The position numbers and the translations under genes are program-made. The notes below the pieces were generated by a model that ran no database searches, was not told the origin of the DNA, and saw only the letters and a program-made list of their open reading frames with translations. DNA of 64,000 nt from contig MEFV01000008.1 in NCBI GenBank assembly GCA_001725255.1, positions 62,001 through 126,000 on the forward strand, in the 5' to 3' direction. Shown here piece after piece: positions 63,051 to 64,000 of this stretch. Each line of letters begins with the position of its first letter. Position 1 is the first letter of the stretch. This DNA comes from Comamonas sp. SCN 67-35. GTDB lineage: Bacteria; Pseudomonadota; Gammaproteobacteria; Burkholderiales; Burkholderiaceae_C.

Positions 63051-64000
63051 ATGGCACTGAACGCGGTCTGGATCGGCTTTTTCCTCATCGCGTTCATCAC
63101 CGCCTGCGTGCGCTGGGCGCTGGGCGACGCCGACATCTTTCAGCAGCTGCTCACCGCCATGTTCGATGGCGCGCGTTCGGGCTTTGAAATCTCGCTCGGC
63201 CTGGCGGGCATCATGGCGCTGTGGCTGGGCCTGATGAAGATCGGCGAAAAGGCAGGCATGGTGCAAGGGCTCGCCCGCCTGGCCCAGCCGCTGCTCAGAC
63301 GCCTCTTTCCCGAAGTGCCCGCGGGCCACCCCGCGCAGGGTGCGATGACGCTCAACATCTCGGCCAACCTGCTGGGCCTGGACAACGCCGCCACGCCCCT
63401 GGGCCTGACCGCCATGCAGGAGCTGCAGACACTCAACCGCGAAGCGCCGGGCACGGCGAGCAACGCGCAGATCATGTTCGTGGTGATGAACACGGCCGGG
63501 CTCACGCTCATCCCCACCTCGGTCATCGCCATCCGCCAGAGTGTGGCGCTGCAGCAGCATGTGGGTGCGGGCTTCAACGCCGCCGACATCTTCCTGCCCA
63601 CGCTCATCGTCACCTTCATCGGGCTGCTCACCGGCGTGCTCGCGGTGGCCGTGGCGCAGCGCCTGCCGCTGTGGCGCGCGCGCCTGCTGCTGCCGGTGCT
63701 GGCCGTCGGCGGATTGCTGCTGGGCGGCGTCGCCCTGCTCGCGCGCCTGCCGGCCGAGCAGGCCGCGCGCATCGCCGGCACCACGGGCGCGGCCATCATC
63801 CTGGCCATCGTCGCGCTGTTTCTGCTGACGGGCCTGTGGCGGCGCATCAACGTGTACGACGCCTTCATCGAGGGCGCGCGCCAGGGCTTTGACGTGGCGG
63901 TGCAGATCGTGCCCTACCTCGTGGCCATCCTGGTCGCCATAGCCGTGTTTCGCGCCTCTGGCGGCATGGACGCCATCCTTGCCGTGCTGGGCCACATCGT
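63051..64000 (+). CDS. Nucleoside-recognition (spore maturation SpmA/B-like) membrane protein, 3' truncated
   Basis: The frame from ATG 63051 runs off the right edge after 316 codons. Many hydrophobic segments are visible. The N-terminal part resembles SpmA (SLGLAGIMALWLGLMKIGE near 44-62, then MTLNISANLLGLDNAATPLG near 98), and the part near 280-316 looks like the start of an SpmB-like half (FIEGARQGFDVAVQIVPYL). Fused SpmAB proteins of about 410 residues occur in non-sporulating proteobacteria. Function unknown, possibly transport. It starts 4 bases after the rdgC stop. Confidence 0.85.
   Translation, partial: MALNAVWIGFFLIAFITACVRWALGDADIFQQLLTAMFDGARSGFEISLGLAGIMALWLGLMKIGEKAGMVQGLARLAQPLLRRLFPEVPAGHPAQGAMTLNISANLLGLDNAATPLGLTAMQELQTLNREAPGTASNAQIMFVVMNTAGLTLIPTSVIAIRQSVALQQHVGAGFNAADIFLPTLIVTFIGLLTGVLAVAVAQRLPLWRARLLLPVLAVGGLLLGGVALLARLPAEQAARIAGTTGAAIILAIVALFLLTGLWRRINVYDAFIEGARQGFDVAVQIVPYLVAILVAIAVFRASGGMDAILAVLGHI

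Overview
This 64 kb window reads as chromosomal DNA of a GC-rich betaproteobacterium, most likely Burkholderiales/Comamonadaceae. The reasons are the gene content and order (mnmG-rsmG-parA-parB with parS sites, lptA-lptB-rpoN, pntA-pntB, fetA-fetB), the protein sequences, the dense packing with ATGA/GTGA overlaps, and a degenerate palindromic intergenic repeat of a kind I associate with that family. I see no prophage, insertion sequence, CRISPR array or rRNA. The first gene (metW) and the last (a nucleoside-recognition/spore-maturation-type membrane protein) are cut by the window edges.

Layout. 1-1.9 kb: metW end, an AhpD-like peroxidase, and a GcvH-like lipoyl protein overlapping a DsrE-like protein. 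2.0-11.3 kb, minus strand: a compact selenocysteine/formate module. It runs fdoG (in-frame UGA at Sec196), fdoH, fdoI, a terminator, fdhE, selA, selB and the tRNA-Sec gene selC. Only selD of the Sec pathway is not seen. 11.4-12.1 kb: a class II glutamine amidotransferase. 12.3-15.4 kb: pntA-pntB. 15.5-17.9 kb: a frame-broken fadD and mtnN. 17.9-23.6 kb: corA, UDG-like/rimI/tsaB, dacB and a diguanylate cyclase. 23.7-27.6 kb: malate synthase G divergent from a LysR regulator, and a small membrane protein. 27.6-34.3 kb: psiF-like, argS, a SPOR protein, dsbA, lptA, lptB, rpoN. 34.3-38.9 kb: lpxO-like, a 23S rRNA methyltransferase-like gene, a PIN protein, uraA-like and a thioesterase. 38.9-41.5 kb: a frame-broken cobalamin adenosyltransferase, fetBA, and a decayed second copy of the adenosyltransferase start region. 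41.5-44.5 kb: an FAD-linked oxidase, a hemerythrin and an alpha/beta hydrolase.

44.5-48.0 kb is an envelope operon: COG3014-type lipoprotein, YcfL-like, LpoB-like lipoprotein and a CsgG/LpoB-like exported protein. 48.1-53.3 kb is the chromosome-partition locus (membrane methyltransferase, parB, parA, rsmG, mnmG) with four parS-like sites, two of which lie inside mnmG. 53.3-60.3 kb holds an old yellow enzyme, then copper homeostasis (cueR, copZ, copA) around a Kef-type antiporter. Two matching CueR-type promoters drive copZ-cueR and copA. 60.3-64 kb: MOSC, NlpC/P60 lipoprotein, PagL-like, Spy-like, rdgC and the truncated membrane protein.

The best-supported special biology is the self-contained selenoprotein formate dehydrogenase locus. 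The most unusual sequence signals are the perfect inverted repeat around the fdoG promoter, the interspersed repeat that supplies gene ends, the duplicated adenosyltransferase start flanking fetAB, and the parS sites that encode the peptide VSRET twice in MnmG. Two genes (fadD and the adenosyltransferase) carry out-of-frame deletions that could be real or assembly errors. All calls come from reading the sequence; no database search was run.
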